26,422 bases of DNA, taken from DASRHG01 sp035650655. GTDB lineage: Bacteria; Desulfobacterota; Binatia; DP-6. Within the stretch, counting starts at the first letter, position 1, and each line of letters starts with the position of its first letter. This document shows positions 9,581 to 16,380 of this stretch, piece after piece. The stretch spans positions 1-26,422 of the forward strand of contig DASRHG010000044.1 in NCBI GenBank assembly GCA_035650655.1. Direction: 5' to 3'. Both the position numbers and the translations under genes were made by a program. The notes below the pieces were generated by a model, which saw only the letters and a list, made by a program, of their open reading frames with translations, made no database searches and was not told where the DNA came from.

Positions 9581-11431
9581 TCAGTTCAGCAGCAGCGTGA
9601 CACGGGCGGAGAGCTGCGAGCGATCCCGGAAGAAGCCGAAGGGGAAGTTGAAGTTCCCGCCGAGCAGCACGTACTTCAAGTCCACGATCATCGAGTCCGA
9701 GTAGCGGTAGGTGAGCGAGAACGGGAAGGCGTACACGCCGTCCAGCCCCACGATGGCGGTCAGCCCGGGCGTGAGCCGGCCGTGCATGTAGTCGGTCTGG
9801 AGGTGCGTCTGCACGAAGGATTCGTACGGATAGAGGTCGACGAAGTCCGACGCGACGGTGTGGAGCTTGCCGATCGTCTGGAGGGTCAACCCCGCCGTGT
9901 TCGCGCCGACGCGCGTACCCTTGTCGGTCGCCTTCTGCTGGCCGCCGAAGCGGTAGTCCTCGCCGGTGAACGTCTCGCTCAAGTTCCACTGTCCCACGTA
10001 CGCCGTCACCCACGTGAAGCTGTTGCTCGGGTTCAAGGGCCGGAAGAAGAAGAAGCGGTCGAAGCCGAGCTCGAAGCGGAGGATATCGGCGCGCGGGATG
10101 TCGCCGTCGAGCTTCCCCGCGGGCACGTTCTGCCCGAGCGACCGCAACAGCTTGCGCAGCGCCGGGGCCCGCAGCGAGCGCTCGAAGGGAATGTTCTCGT
10201 TCGGGATGAAGGCGGGCTCGTTGACGAAATACTCCATTTCCGCGCGGACGATCCCGTCGAGCTTCTCGCTGAAGAAGCTCGTCGCGGCGCCGTAGACGTC
10301 CTCGAGCCCGTGGTGCAGCTCCGTGACCAGCTGCGTCGGCCCGTGCGCGCCCGGATGGACGATCGGCGCCCGCGAGAGGTCGAGCGGGAGGAAGCGCGGC
10401 ACCGGCTGGTTCGCGAACGTCCGGTAGTACCAGATGCTCGTGGTGTAGTCGCGCGCGATGAGCGCGCCGAGCCGCACGCCGTAGCGGCTGTTCTTCATGG
10501 AGCGCGACGGCAGGTGGTCGTAAAGGCCGAGCTGAATGCTCCCGAGCGCGGGCCTCACGAGCGTCTCGCCGATCGAGGGCGGGATGAGTCCGGCGATCAA
10601 GGATTGCGGGTCGTCCTGCGGCGGCGAGTACGGGCTCGCGAGCGGAATCGGCACCTGGCTCACCGTCGTGTCGATGCTCCCCGGGACGAGATACCCCTCG
10701 ACGAAGCCGCTCGAGAACGGGCCCCAGCTGTCGAACAGGTTGTAGGTCGTGCGCAGCGTCCAGAGCGGGATGCGCGCCTCGTCGATGTCCTGGAAGACGC
10801 CCGGGATGGCGAGCGTCAGGTTGAAGGGGTTGTTCGCGTCGAGGAGTCCGATCGTGTCCGACTCGCCCCAGGAGATCGCCTGGCGGCCGACGCGGACGAA
10901 GAGCGGCCCCTTCGCGAAGTTGACGTACGCCTCGTTGATGCGGAACGGCAGGTCCGAGACGTCGCCGGGGTCGCCGTAGCTCCCGAGGACGGGGTCGGGC
11001 TGATACGTGTACTGCTTGCGGAGGTCGATCAGCGTGTCGGTCCGCGTGATGGCCGCGGTATTCGTGTGGCCGAAGGACAGCCGGCCCTTGATGCTGTTCC
11101 GCGCGCGGTCGAACTGCGCGGCGCCGTAGTCGTAGATGCCGTCGTAGAAGCCCCAGAGCGCGAAGCGGAACGAGAGGTCGTCGAAGAAGGACTGGTGGCG
11201 TGTGAGCCGTCCCTCGAACTCGGGGTTGAAGAAGTTCCGGTGCTCGATCAGCTGGAAGGGCGCGCGCGCGGGACGGGTCTGCGGCTCGGAGTGCTCGGCG
11301 GCGACGGCCGCTTCACTGTAGAAGCGCGCCCGGATCTCGAAATCGCGCGCGGCATCGAGGTAGAACGCGCGCACCGACCGCGCCGGAAGCAGCATCGCCA
11401 GAGAGGCCGCAGCCACCCATCGCCAGCGCAT
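9581..11431 (-). CDS. DUF1302 family outer-membrane beta-barrel protein
   Basis: 616 residues from ATG at 11431, with AAGGAGG 6 nt upstream. Residues 1-22 form a signal peptide ending SVRA. The mature protein is rich in aromatic beta strands and short turns, as expected for a large barrel. Family features include INEAYVNFAKGPLFVRVGRQ, AISWGESD, FRFALWGFYDGIYDYG and a C-terminal strand ending QLSARVTLLLN. DUF1302 proteins are thought to be outer-membrane channels working with the DUF1329 partner, encoded here 29 bp downstream. The 198 bp upstream to the insertion-sequence remnant hold GTGCTAGCC on the minus strand (about 11467-11475 on the plus strand), a possible -10, but no firm -35. The insertion nearby does not disrupt the gene. 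Confidence 0.92.
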   Translation of the reverse strand: MRWRWVAAASLAMLLPARSVRAFYLDAARDFEIRARFYSEAAVAAEHSEPQTRPARAPFQLIEHRNFFNPEFEGRLTRHQSFFDDLSFRFALWGFYDGIYDYGAAQFDRARNSIKGRLSFGHTNTAAITRTDTLIDLRKQYTYQPDPVLGSYGDPGDVSDLPFRINEAYVNFAKGPLFVRVGRQAISWGESDTIGLLDANNPFNLTLAIPGVFQDIDEARIPLWTLRTTYNLFDSWGPFSSGFVEGYLVPGSIDTTVSQVPIPLASPYSPPQDDPQSLIAGLIPPSIGETLVRPALGSIQLGLYDHLPSRSMKNSRYGVRLGALIARDYTTSIWYYRTFANQPVPRFLPLDLSRAPIVHPGAHGPTQLVTELHHGLEDVYGAATSFFSEKLDGIVRAEMEYFVNEPAFIPNENIPFERSLRAPALRKLLRSLGQNVPAGKLDGDIPRADILRFELGFDRFFFFRPLNPSNSFTWVTAYVGQWNLSETFTGEDYRFGGQQKATDKGTRVGANTAGLTLQTIGKLHTVASDFVDLYPYESFVQTHLQTDYMHGRLTPGLTAIVGLDGVYAFPFSLTYRYSDSMIVDLKYVLLGGNFNFPFGFFRDRSQLSARVTLLLN

Positions 11432-11629
11432 CGTCGCCTCCTTCCGATGGCAGAACGTCCGCCCCGGCTAGCACACGCCGCCGCGGTTGGTCCAGCAGCG
11501 AAGCCGGCGCGCGCGCGGTCCGGCGTGCTGTTCTTCCCTCCCCCGAACGGGGGGAAGAGCTCGTGCTCGCCCGCGGCCGCGCGGGCGCCCGCCTCGGCGG
11601 CGCACTTCGACGTCCGGCGCGGCCTTCTA
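11432..11629. other. Intergenic region upstream of DUF1302 operon
   Basis: The near half should hold the DUF1302/DUF1329 promoter; only a GTGCTAGCC -10-like element on the minus strand can be pointed to. The far half is GC-rich and featureless up to the left end of the IS remnant at about 11630. Confidence 0.4.
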
Positions 11630-11698
11630 GGCAGGTTGCTGAAAAACGCTCGACTTCTCCGGGCACCAGGATCTATACGTCCGAGGAAGGACGCGGGG

Positions 11699-12301
11699 AT
11701 GCGCGGCGAGGTGGAGCGGCAGCGGACGAGGTTGAGTATCGTGAGCGCGGAGCGGATGTGGACCTCGCCCGTCTTCGATCGGATGTACGCCGAGCGCGGG
11801 CGGCCATCGGTCCCGCCGGAGCGGCTCCTCGAGGCGTGCCTGCAGATCGCGCTCTACACGATTCGCAGCGAGCGGCAGCTCTGCGAGCAGCTTCAGTACA
11901 ATGGCCTCTTCCAGTGGTTTCTGGACCTGGACCTCCACACCGCGCCCTTCGACGCCTCGACGTTCGCGAAGCACAAGGAGCGCTTGCTGCGGGCCGACGC
12001 GGCGCGGCGCTTCTTCGAAGGCGTCGGGCAGCAGGCGACGGCGGCCACCTCCTGTCCGCCGAGCACTTCACCGTCGACGGGACGCTCATCGAGGCCTGGG
12101 CGTCCCTGAAAAGCTTCCGGCCGAAGAATGAGCGACCCGAGGACCGCCCGCCGCCTGATGATCCCGGGAATCCCACGGTGCACTTGCATGGCGCGCGCCG
12201 CAGCAACGCGACGCATGCGTCGATCAGCGACCGCGACGCGCTCTTGGCCCAAGGGGAACGGGCAGGAGGCGAAGCTCGCCTTCGCCGGCCATGTCCTCAT
12301 G
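11699..12301 (+). pseudogene. IS5/IS1182-type transposase fragment (DUF772 N-terminal domain)
   Basis: It begins ATG at 11699. The N-terminal part reads PVFDRMYAERGRPSVPPERL then LEACLQIALYTIRSERQLCE and FQWFLDLDLHTAPFDASTFA, the DUF772 domain of IS5-superfamily transposases. Near 12040 the frame shifts by one, and the next frame carries SAEHFTVDGTLIEAWASLKS and DDPGNPTVHLHGARRSNATH, the start of the DDE domain. A second shift near 12250 leads to KGNGQEAKLAFAGHVLM, where homology stops. At most the first catalytic Asp (in FTVDGT) survives; the rest of the DDE domain is gone. Two frameshifts plus truncation make it a clear pseudogene. Confidence 0.8.
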
Positions 12302-12929
12302 ATCAAGGCGAAGATCGGGCTGCTGGAGCCGGCGACGCAGCGCGGGAACGTGTCCCAGGCCTGCAAGGTCATGGGCTACGGCAGCGACAGCTTCTACCGC
12401 TTCACGGAGCTGTACGAGCAGGGCGGCGAGGCGGCGCCGCAGGAGCTGTCGAAGCGGCGGCCCGTCCTGAAGAGCCGGGTGGCGCCCGTGATCGAGGCGG
12501 CCGTCGTCGCACTCGCGATCGAGCGACCGACCTGGGGCCAGGTGCGCGTCGCGAACGAGCTCCGCAAGGTGGGGCACGTGATCTCCCCCGCCGGCGCGTA
12601 TGGGTGCGGACGAAGGTGAAGAGCCCGCAGACGAACGGCATCTGCGAGCGGTTCCACAAGACGGTACTGAAGCGCTCTACCGGGTGGCGTTCCACAAGAA
12701 GCTTTACACGAGTCTCGCGGAGCTCCAAGCCGATCTCGACGCGCGGCTGGTGGTGTACAACGAGCGACGCACGCATCGGGCTACGGGAAGACACCGATGC
12801 AGACCTTCCTGGACGGCGTGCCGCTGGCGAAGGAGAAGATGCTGGCGGCGCGAGCGGGAACGAACACGAACGTGAACCGGAGACCGAGGACCGGACGATC
12901 ACGTGTCAGATCAGGTGCCGACGTCTACA
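12302..12929 (+). pseudogene. IS481-type transposase remnant with internal deletion
   Basis: From about 12302 the frame reads KIGLLEPATQRGNVSQACKV then GYGSDSFYRFTELYEQGG and AIERPTWGQVRVANELRK, the helix-turn-helix region of IS481 transposases. After SPAG (about 12597) the sequence jumps to VRTKVKSPQTNGICERFHKT (from 12604), the C-terminal end of the DDE core. The first two catalytic aspartates are therefore deleted and only the Glu in GICERFH remains. Frameshifts then split the tail: YRVAFHKKLYTSLAELQADL in one frame and TPMQTFLDGVPLAKEKMLAA in another. The first few residues are also missing at the junction with the IS5-type fragment. Non-functional. Confidence 0.78.
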
Positions 12930-12931
12930 GA

Positions 12932-13004
12932 TGAGCCGTGCTGGAGTCGAACCAGCGACCCGCTGCTTAAAAGGCAGCTGCTCTGCCAGCTGAGCTAACG
13001 GCTC
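12932..13004 (-). tRNA. tRNA-Lys(TTT)
   Basis: A full cloverleaf of 73 nt on the minus strand. It has acceptor GAGCCGT/ACGGCTC, D-stem GCTC/GAGC, anticodon stem GCTGC/GCAGC with loop CTTTTAA (anticodon TTT, reading AAA/AAG), T-stem GCTGG/CCAGC with loop TTCGACT, and discriminator A. The 3' CCA is not encoded. The IS481-type remnant ends 2 bp beyond its 3' end, and the tRNA itself is intact. Confidence 0.97.
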
Positions 13005-13023
13005 GCGCCTGGATTCCTCGGCA

Positions 13024-13052
13024 GAGATAGCGGGTCGCACGCGCGCCGACAA
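13024..13052 (-). promoter_or_regulatory. Promoter of tRNA-Lys
   Basis: On the minus strand TTGTCG (13047-13052) and TATCTC (13024-13029) have a 17-bp spacer. The -10 ends 19 nt before the tRNA 5' end, which is the right distance for a short leader. Confidence 0.55.
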
Positions 13053-13098
13053 GCCGATGGATGCCGGATGTCTGCCCGAGCGTCCCTTCCGGACCCGC

Positions 13099-13128
13099 GT
13101 GACACTGGCGGGCCCGGCTGCTAGCTAT
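13099..13128 (+). promoter_or_regulatory. Promoter of the glycine-zipper lipoprotein
   Basis: GTGACA (13099-13104) is 17 bp from TAGCTA (13122-13127), which follows TGC in extended -10 style. A GAGGAGG ribosome binding site (13133-13139) and ATG at 13145 follow, so the leader is very short. It is back-to-back with the tRNA-Lys promoter. Confidence 0.45.
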
Positions 13129-13144
13129 CGTCGAGGAGGTTGCG

Positions 13145-13531
13145 ATGATGGGACGTGGATTCATCGTGCTCGCTTCGCTGGCCCTCGCCGGCTGCGCCTC
13201 GATGGGCGGCTACCGGCCGACCGTCGACCCGTACAACGACCCGCACAAGGAGCGCCTGGCGCAGGACGAGGCCGAGTGCCGGCGGATCGCCGAGCAGTCG
13301 GCGGGAACCGCACAGAAGACCGTCGTCGGCGCCGCGGTCGGCGGGCTCATCGGCGCGGCGGGCGGCGCGGCGATCGGCGCCGCCGCCGGCAACCCGGGCA
13401 TGGGCGCCGCGGTCGGCGCCGCCACGGGCGGAGTCGGCGGCGGCGGCTACGAGGGGCTCAGCGCCGAGGAGCGGTTCAAGCGCGTGTTCCGCAACTGCAT
13501 GCGGAACCGCGGGCACAACGTGCTCGACTGA
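13145..13531 (+). CDS. Glycine-zipper outer-membrane lipoprotein
   Basis: 128 residues. ATG at 13145 or 13148 could be used; GAGGAGG at 13133-13139 fits both. The signal peptide ends in lipobox LALAGC, with Cys as the lipidated residue and SMGG next, consistent with outer-membrane sorting. Residues about 59-100 form glycine-zipper helices (VVGAAVGGLIGAAGGAAIGA, then GMGAAVGAATGG), as in 17 kDa surface antigen/SlyB-like proteins. The polar ends carry a conserved-looking ECRRIAEQ and FRNCMRNRGHNVLD, with one Cys in each flank that could pair. Glycine-zipper lipoproteins insert into or stabilise the outer membrane. The exact role is unknown. Confidence 0.85.
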   Translation: MMGRGFIVLASLALAGCASMGGYRPTVDPYNDPHKERLAQDEAECRRIAEQSAGTAQKTVVGAAVGGLIGAAGGAAIGAAAGNPGMGAAVGAATGGVGGGGYEGLSAEERFKRVFRNCMRNRGHNVLD

Positions 13532-13568
13532 GCGGCGCCGGAACGCGGATCGGCGGCCGCGGCGTCCC

Positions 13569-13952
13569 TCAGGCCGCGGCGCCGATCAGCCGCTCGAGCT
13601 TCTGCCGCACGAGGTCCGGGTCGACGACGGGCTTCGCGAGATAGTCGTCGCAGCCGATCGCGAGCGCCTTCTGCTCGTCGCCGGCCATCGCCTGCGCGGT
13701 GAGCGCGATGATGCGGACGAGCTTCCCGCCCTCCATCTCGCGGATCCGCTTCGTCGCCTCCCAGCCGTCCATCACCGGCATCTTCAGGTCCATGAAGATC
13801 AGGTCCGGCGGGTCCGCCTTCATGGCCTCGATCGCCTGCTGGCCGTTCGCCGCCTCGCGGATGTCGAACTGACCGATCTTCTTCAGTCGGTAGACGAGGA
13901 TGCGGCGGTTGTCCTCGTTGTCCTCCACCACCAGGATCTTCTTAGGCGACAT
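13569..13952 (-). CDS. Single-domain response regulator (CheY-like receiver)
   Basis: 127 residues from ATG at 13952, with AGGGAGG 5 nt upstream. A complete receiver domain: acidic pair in ILVVEDNEDNRRIL, phospho-acceptor Asp in LIFMDLKMPVMDGWEATKRI, switch Thr in IIALTAQAMAGDEQ, and Lys in GCDDYLAKPV. There is no output domain. It belongs to the DivK/CheY-like receiver group often linked to hybrid kinases. No histidine kinase is adjacent, so its partner is elsewhere. Its start overlaps the end of the DUF192 gene by 11 bp, implying translational coupling. Its 3' end converges with the lipoprotein gene, 37 bp apart. Confidence 0.93.
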   Translation of the reverse strand: MSPKKILVVEDNEDNRRILVYRLKKIGQFDIREAANGQQAIEAMKADPPDLIFMDLKMPVMDGWEATKRIREMEGGKLVRIIALTAQAMAGDEQKALAIGCDDYLAKPVVDPDLVRQKLERLIGAAA

Positions 13953-14346
13953 CGGCCTCCCTCTCTGCGGTCGACGCACCGCGCACGAAGCGCAGCACGT
14001 CTCCGGCTCCAGTCTGCGTGTCGGCGAGCGTGCCGGCGGGGAGCTCGAGCACGGCACGCGCGCCGCGCACGAACGGCGACACGCGGTTTCGCGCGAAGCC
14101 CGCGACGGTGCGGAGCACGCGGTCGTTCCAGTCGAGGAACACGAGGTCCAGCGGATACCGCATGAAGAACGAGTGCACCTGACGGCACGGGCGGATGAGG
14201 AGCCCGTGCCCGCGCGGAAGGCTCGTCGTCCCGAGGAGGCCGCGCAGGCGCGTGGCCATCGACGCCGCGATCGCGGCGCGCTCGGCGACGACCGTCCCGC
14301 GCGTCTCGTTGCGCACGAGCCACTCGGCTCTCCCCCGCTCGATCAT
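13942..14346 (-). CDS. DUF192 family protein
   Basis: 134 residues from ATG at 14346, with no clear ribosome binding site. The family core is present: AASMATRLRGLLGTTSLPRG, GLLIRPCRQVHSFFMRYPLD, then LVFLDWNDRVLRTVAG and ARAVLELPAGT. The M-x-x-R-x-x-G-L-L-G and H-S-F-F-M-R-Y-P-L-D motifs define DUF192, a small beta-barrel of unknown function. Many family members have a signal peptide; none is seen here, so it should be cytoplasmic. The stop lies 11 bp inside the response-regulator gene, so the two form an operon. It is divergent from gltX across 115 bp. Confidence 0.85.
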   Translation of the reverse strand: MIERGRAEWLVRNETRGTVVAERAAIAASMATRLRGLLGTTSLPRGHGLLIRPCRQVHSFFMRYPLDLVFLDWNDRVLRTVAGFARNRVSPFVRGARAVLELPAGTLADTQTGAGDVLRFVRGASTAEREADVA

Positions 14347-14425
14347 CGTGCTTCGAGAAGTATGCAGCCGGGCCTGCTGGGTCTCAAACGTGAGCGAGCC
14401 GCGCGGCACCGCGCGCGTCAGTGAT

Positions 14426-14454
14426 TTGACTTGCCGGAACCCTTCGGCTTCACT
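14426..14454 (+). promoter_or_regulatory. Possible promoter of gltX
   Basis: TTGACT (14426-14431) is followed after 17 bp by TTCACT (14449-14454), which ends 7 nt before the gltX ATG. The -35 is near consensus and the -10 weak (T....T only). If real, transcription would start on the start codon. Confidence 0.35.
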
Positions 14455-14461
14455 CGCTCGA

Positions 14462-15886
14462 ATGTCGGTACGCACTCGCTTTGCGCCGAGCCCCACGGGC
14501 GCGCTCCACATCGGCGGCGTGCGCACCGCGCTCTTCAGCTGGCTCTTCGCGCGCCATCACGGCGGCGCGTTCATCCTCCGCATCGAGGACACGGACCGCG
14601 AGCGGTCGACGGAAGCGGCGATCGACCTGATCCTCGAGAGCCTCACGTGGCTGCGCATCGGCTGGGACGAGGGCCCGTTCTTCCAGACGCAGCGAACGGA
14701 CCTCTATCGCGCGAGGGCGGCGGCGCTCCTCGCCGCCGGCCGCGCGTACCGCTGTTGGTGCACGCCGGAGGAGCTCGAGGCGAAGCGGCAGTCGGCGCTC
14801 GCCGAGGGACGCCGACCGGCCTACGACGGGACGTGCCGTGACCGCACCGCGCCGCCGGCCGGGCGCTCCGCGTTCACGCTCCGGTTCCGGACGCCGACCG
14901 GGGGCGAGACGGTCGTCGACGACTGCGTGAAGGGTCGCGTCGTCTTCCAGAACGCCGACCTGGACGACTTCATCATCCAGCGCTCCGATGGCACCCCCGT
15001 CTACAACTTCTGCGTCGTCGTCGACGACGTCGACATGCGGATCACGCACGTGATCCGCGGCGACGACCACCTCGCGAACACCCCGCGCCAGGTCCTCATC
15101 TACCACGGCCTCGGCGCGACGCCGCCGGTCTTCGCGCACCTCCCGCAGGTCCTCGGCCTCGACAAGGCGCGCCTCTCGAAGCGCCACGGGGCGACGTCCG
15201 TGAGCGAGTACCGCGCGCTCGGATACCTGCCCGACGCGCTCGTCAACTACCTCGCGCGCCTCGGCTGGTCGCACGGCGATCAGGAGATCTTCACGCGCGA
15301 GGAGCTCGTGCGGTATTTCACGCTGGAGACGGTCGGCAAGTCGCCCGGCGTCTTCAATCCCGAGAAGCTCGAGTGGGTGAACTTCCAGTACATGAAGGCG
15401 GCGCCGGCGACCGAGCTGGCGGACGCCGTGGTGCCGTTTCTCGAACGCGCAGGGCTCCCCGTCCCGGCCGACCGCGCGTGGCTCGCCCGCGCCATCGAGA
15501 CCCTCCACGAGCGCGCGAAGACGCTCGTCGAGCTCGCCGACTTCCTCCGCATCTACCTGGTCGACGCGATCGAGCCCGAGCCGAAGGCGGCGGCGAAGTT
15601 CCTCCGGCCGGACGTGGCGCCCGCGCTCGACGACCTCCGCGCGCGGCTGGTCGCCCTCGACCGCTGGGACCCGCCGTCGCTCGAGGCCGCGTTCCAGGTC
15701 ACTCTCGCAGCGACGGGGCTGAAGCTCGGCCAGCTCGCCCAGCCGGTGCGCGTCGCCGTGACGGGGGGCACCGTGAGCCCGGGCATCTACGACGTGCTCG
15801 ACGTGCTCGGCCGCGACCGCACGCTCGCCCGGCTCGATGCCGCGCGCGCGCGGCTCGGCGGCGCGGTGCGTCCAACTTCACCTTGA
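14462..15886 (+). CDS. gltX: Glutamyl-tRNA synthetase
   Basis: 474 residues from ATG at 14462, matching the class I GluRS start (VRTRFAPSPTGALHIGG). The HIGH motif is HIGG at 16-19 and the KMSKS equivalent is LSKRH at about 238-242. A zinc-binding-like insert is present with Cys98, Cys100 and Cys125; the usual His two residues after the last Cys is Asp here (CRD). Catalytic-domain signatures DDFIIQRSDGTPVYNFCVVV and HVIRGDDHLANTPRQ are intact, and a C-terminal helical anticodon-binding domain follows. It charges tRNA-Glu. Whether it also mischarges tRNA-Gln (for GatCAB repair) cannot be told by eye. No ribosome binding site is visible. Genes for tRNA-Gln and tRNA-Glu follow directly. Confidence 0.97.
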   Translation: MSVRTRFAPSPTGALHIGGVRTALFSWLFARHHGGAFILRIEDTDRERSTEAAIDLILESLTWLRIGWDEGPFFQTQRTDLYRARAAALLAAGRAYRCWCTPEELEAKRQSALAEGRRPAYDGTCRDRTAPPAGRSAFTLRFRTPTGGETVVDDCVKGRVVFQNADLDDFIIQRSDGTPVYNFCVVVDDVDMRITHVIRGDDHLANTPRQVLIYHGLGATPPVFAHLPQVLGLDKARLSKRHGATSVSEYRALGYLPDALVNYLARLGWSHGDQEIFTREELVRYFTLETVGKSPGVFNPEKLEWVNFQYMKAAPATELADAVVPFLERAGLPVPADRAWLARAIETLHERAKTLVELADFLRIYLVDAIEPEPKAAAKFLRPDVAPALDDLRARLVALDRWDPPSLEAAFQVTLAATGLKLGQLAQPVRVAVTGGTVSPGIYDVLDVLGRDRTLARLDAARARLGGAVRPTSP

Positions 15887-15911
15887 CTGCCCAAATCTCG
15901 TGCAGTACGTT
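15883..15911 (+). promoter_or_regulatory. Promoter of the tRNA-Gln/tRNA-Glu pair, overlapping the gltX stop
   Basis: TTGACT (15883-15888) and TACGTT (15906-15911) are 17 bp apart. The -35 includes the gltX TGA stop (15884-15886). The -10 ends 16 nt before the tRNA-Gln 5' end, the right distance for a short leader. Confidence 0.55.
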
Positions 15912-15927
15912 TCGGCGCTCGCGCTCT

Positions 15928-16000
15928 TGAGGAGTCGGCTAATTGGTAAGCCACCTGACTCTGGATCAGGCTACTGGAGGTTCGAGTCCTCCCTCCTCAG
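15928..16000 (+). tRNA. tRNA-Gln(CTG)
   Basis: 73-nt cloverleaf: acceptor TGAGGAG/CTCCTCA, D-stem GGCT/AGCC, anticodon stem CCTGA/TCAGG with loop CTCTGGA (anticodon CTG, reading CAG), T-stem GGAGG/CCTCC with loop TTCGAGT, and discriminator G. The 3' CCA is not encoded. The 5' U opposite A in the acceptor stem is usual for tRNA-Gln. Confidence 0.97.
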
Positions 16001-16010
16001 CTGCACGCAC

Positions 16011-16082
16011 GGTCCCATCGTCTAGCGGCTAGGACACCGGCCTCTCACGTCGGTAACGGGGGTTCGATTCCCCCTGGGACCA
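16011..16082 (+). tRNA. tRNA-Glu(CTC)
   Basis: 72-nt cloverleaf: acceptor GGTCCCA/TGGGACC, D-stem GTCT/GGAC, anticodon stem CCGGC/GTCGG (one G-T pair) with loop CTCTCAC (anticodon CTC, reading GAG), T-stem GGGGG/CCCCC with loop TTCGATT, and discriminator A. CCA is not encoded. Only 10 nt separate it from tRNA-Gln, so the two are one transcript. Confidence 0.97.
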
Positions 16083-16121
16083 TTCACCGCGCTCCCGACG
16101 CGACGGGCGTCCGCGTCGGCG

Positions 16122-16153
16122 ACGCGACACCGGCGCGATCTCTCGTGTCGCGT
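16122..16153. terminator. Hairpin after the tRNA pair
   Basis: ACGCGACAC (16122-16130) pairs perfectly with GTGTCGCGT (16145-16153) across a 14-nt loop, 40 bp after tRNA-Glu. There is no T-run, so it may be a weak terminator or a protein site. The left arm is part of an 11-bp direct repeat (CGACGCGACAC, also at 16203-16213). Confidence 0.35.
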
Positions 16154-16217
16154 GCGCCGATGCCCCTCGGCGACACCCGTGGAGAACCCGGCATGCGTCT
16201 GCCGACGCGACACAAAC

Positions 16218-16247
16218 TTGACAGGGTGCAGCTCCCCCGTTACCCTG
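16218..16247 (+). promoter_or_regulatory. Sigma-70 promoter of prkA operon with overlapping inverted repeat
   Basis: A perfect TTGACA (16218-16223) and TACCCT (16241-16246) are 17 bp apart, the best sigma-70 match in the window. An inverted repeat CAGGGT (16222-16227) and ACCCTG (16242-16247) spans it, so a dimeric regulator bound there would block RNA polymerase. The predicted leader to prkA is about 280 nt. Confidence 0.55.
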
Positions 16248-16364
16248 CGGCGCGACCCGTGTGTTGCGGTACCCGGCACAGTGGTTCGGCGGTTTCGCAG
16301 GGCGGAGGGGAAGGGTTGCGGGTGAGGACCACGAGATTCCGGCGTCGCCACGTCCCGGATCACT

Positions 16365-16380
16365 CGGCACGCCACTTGCG
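16365..16380 (+). promoter_or_regulatory. Sigma-54 promoter of prkA operon
   Basis: The sequence CGGCACG-N4-TTGCG matches the sigma-54 consensus TGGCACG-N4-TTGCW in the essential positions. GG is at 16366-16367 and GC at 16378-16379, with exactly 10 bp between them. Transcription would start near 16391, about 145 nt before prkA. The inverted repeat at 16222-16247 is centred near -156, a normal distance for an activator of sigma-54. Confidence 0.6.

Larger units (their letters stand above)
11630..12929 (+). mobile_element. Composite of two decayed insertion sequences (IS5-type joined to IS481-type)
   Basis: The left boundary is placed at the GCAGGTTGCTGAAAAAC sequence after CTAG (11627-11630), which resembles the terminal repeat of IS5/IS1182-type elements. 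The right boundary is placed at TGTCAGATCAGGTG...TCTACA (12904-12929), whose TGT...ACA form resembles an IS481-type end. Inside are a frameshifted IS5-type transposase that stops at about 12301 and an IS481-type transposase that begins there without its first residues. The right end of the first element and the left end of the second are both missing. No direct repeats were found. The element should be immobile. Confidence 0.7.

Noticed and set aside
9782..12109. Plus-strand frame of 775 codons ending in transposase sequence
   Set aside because: Only the part after 11699 is protein-like (IS5-type transposase); the rest is the antisense of DUF1302.
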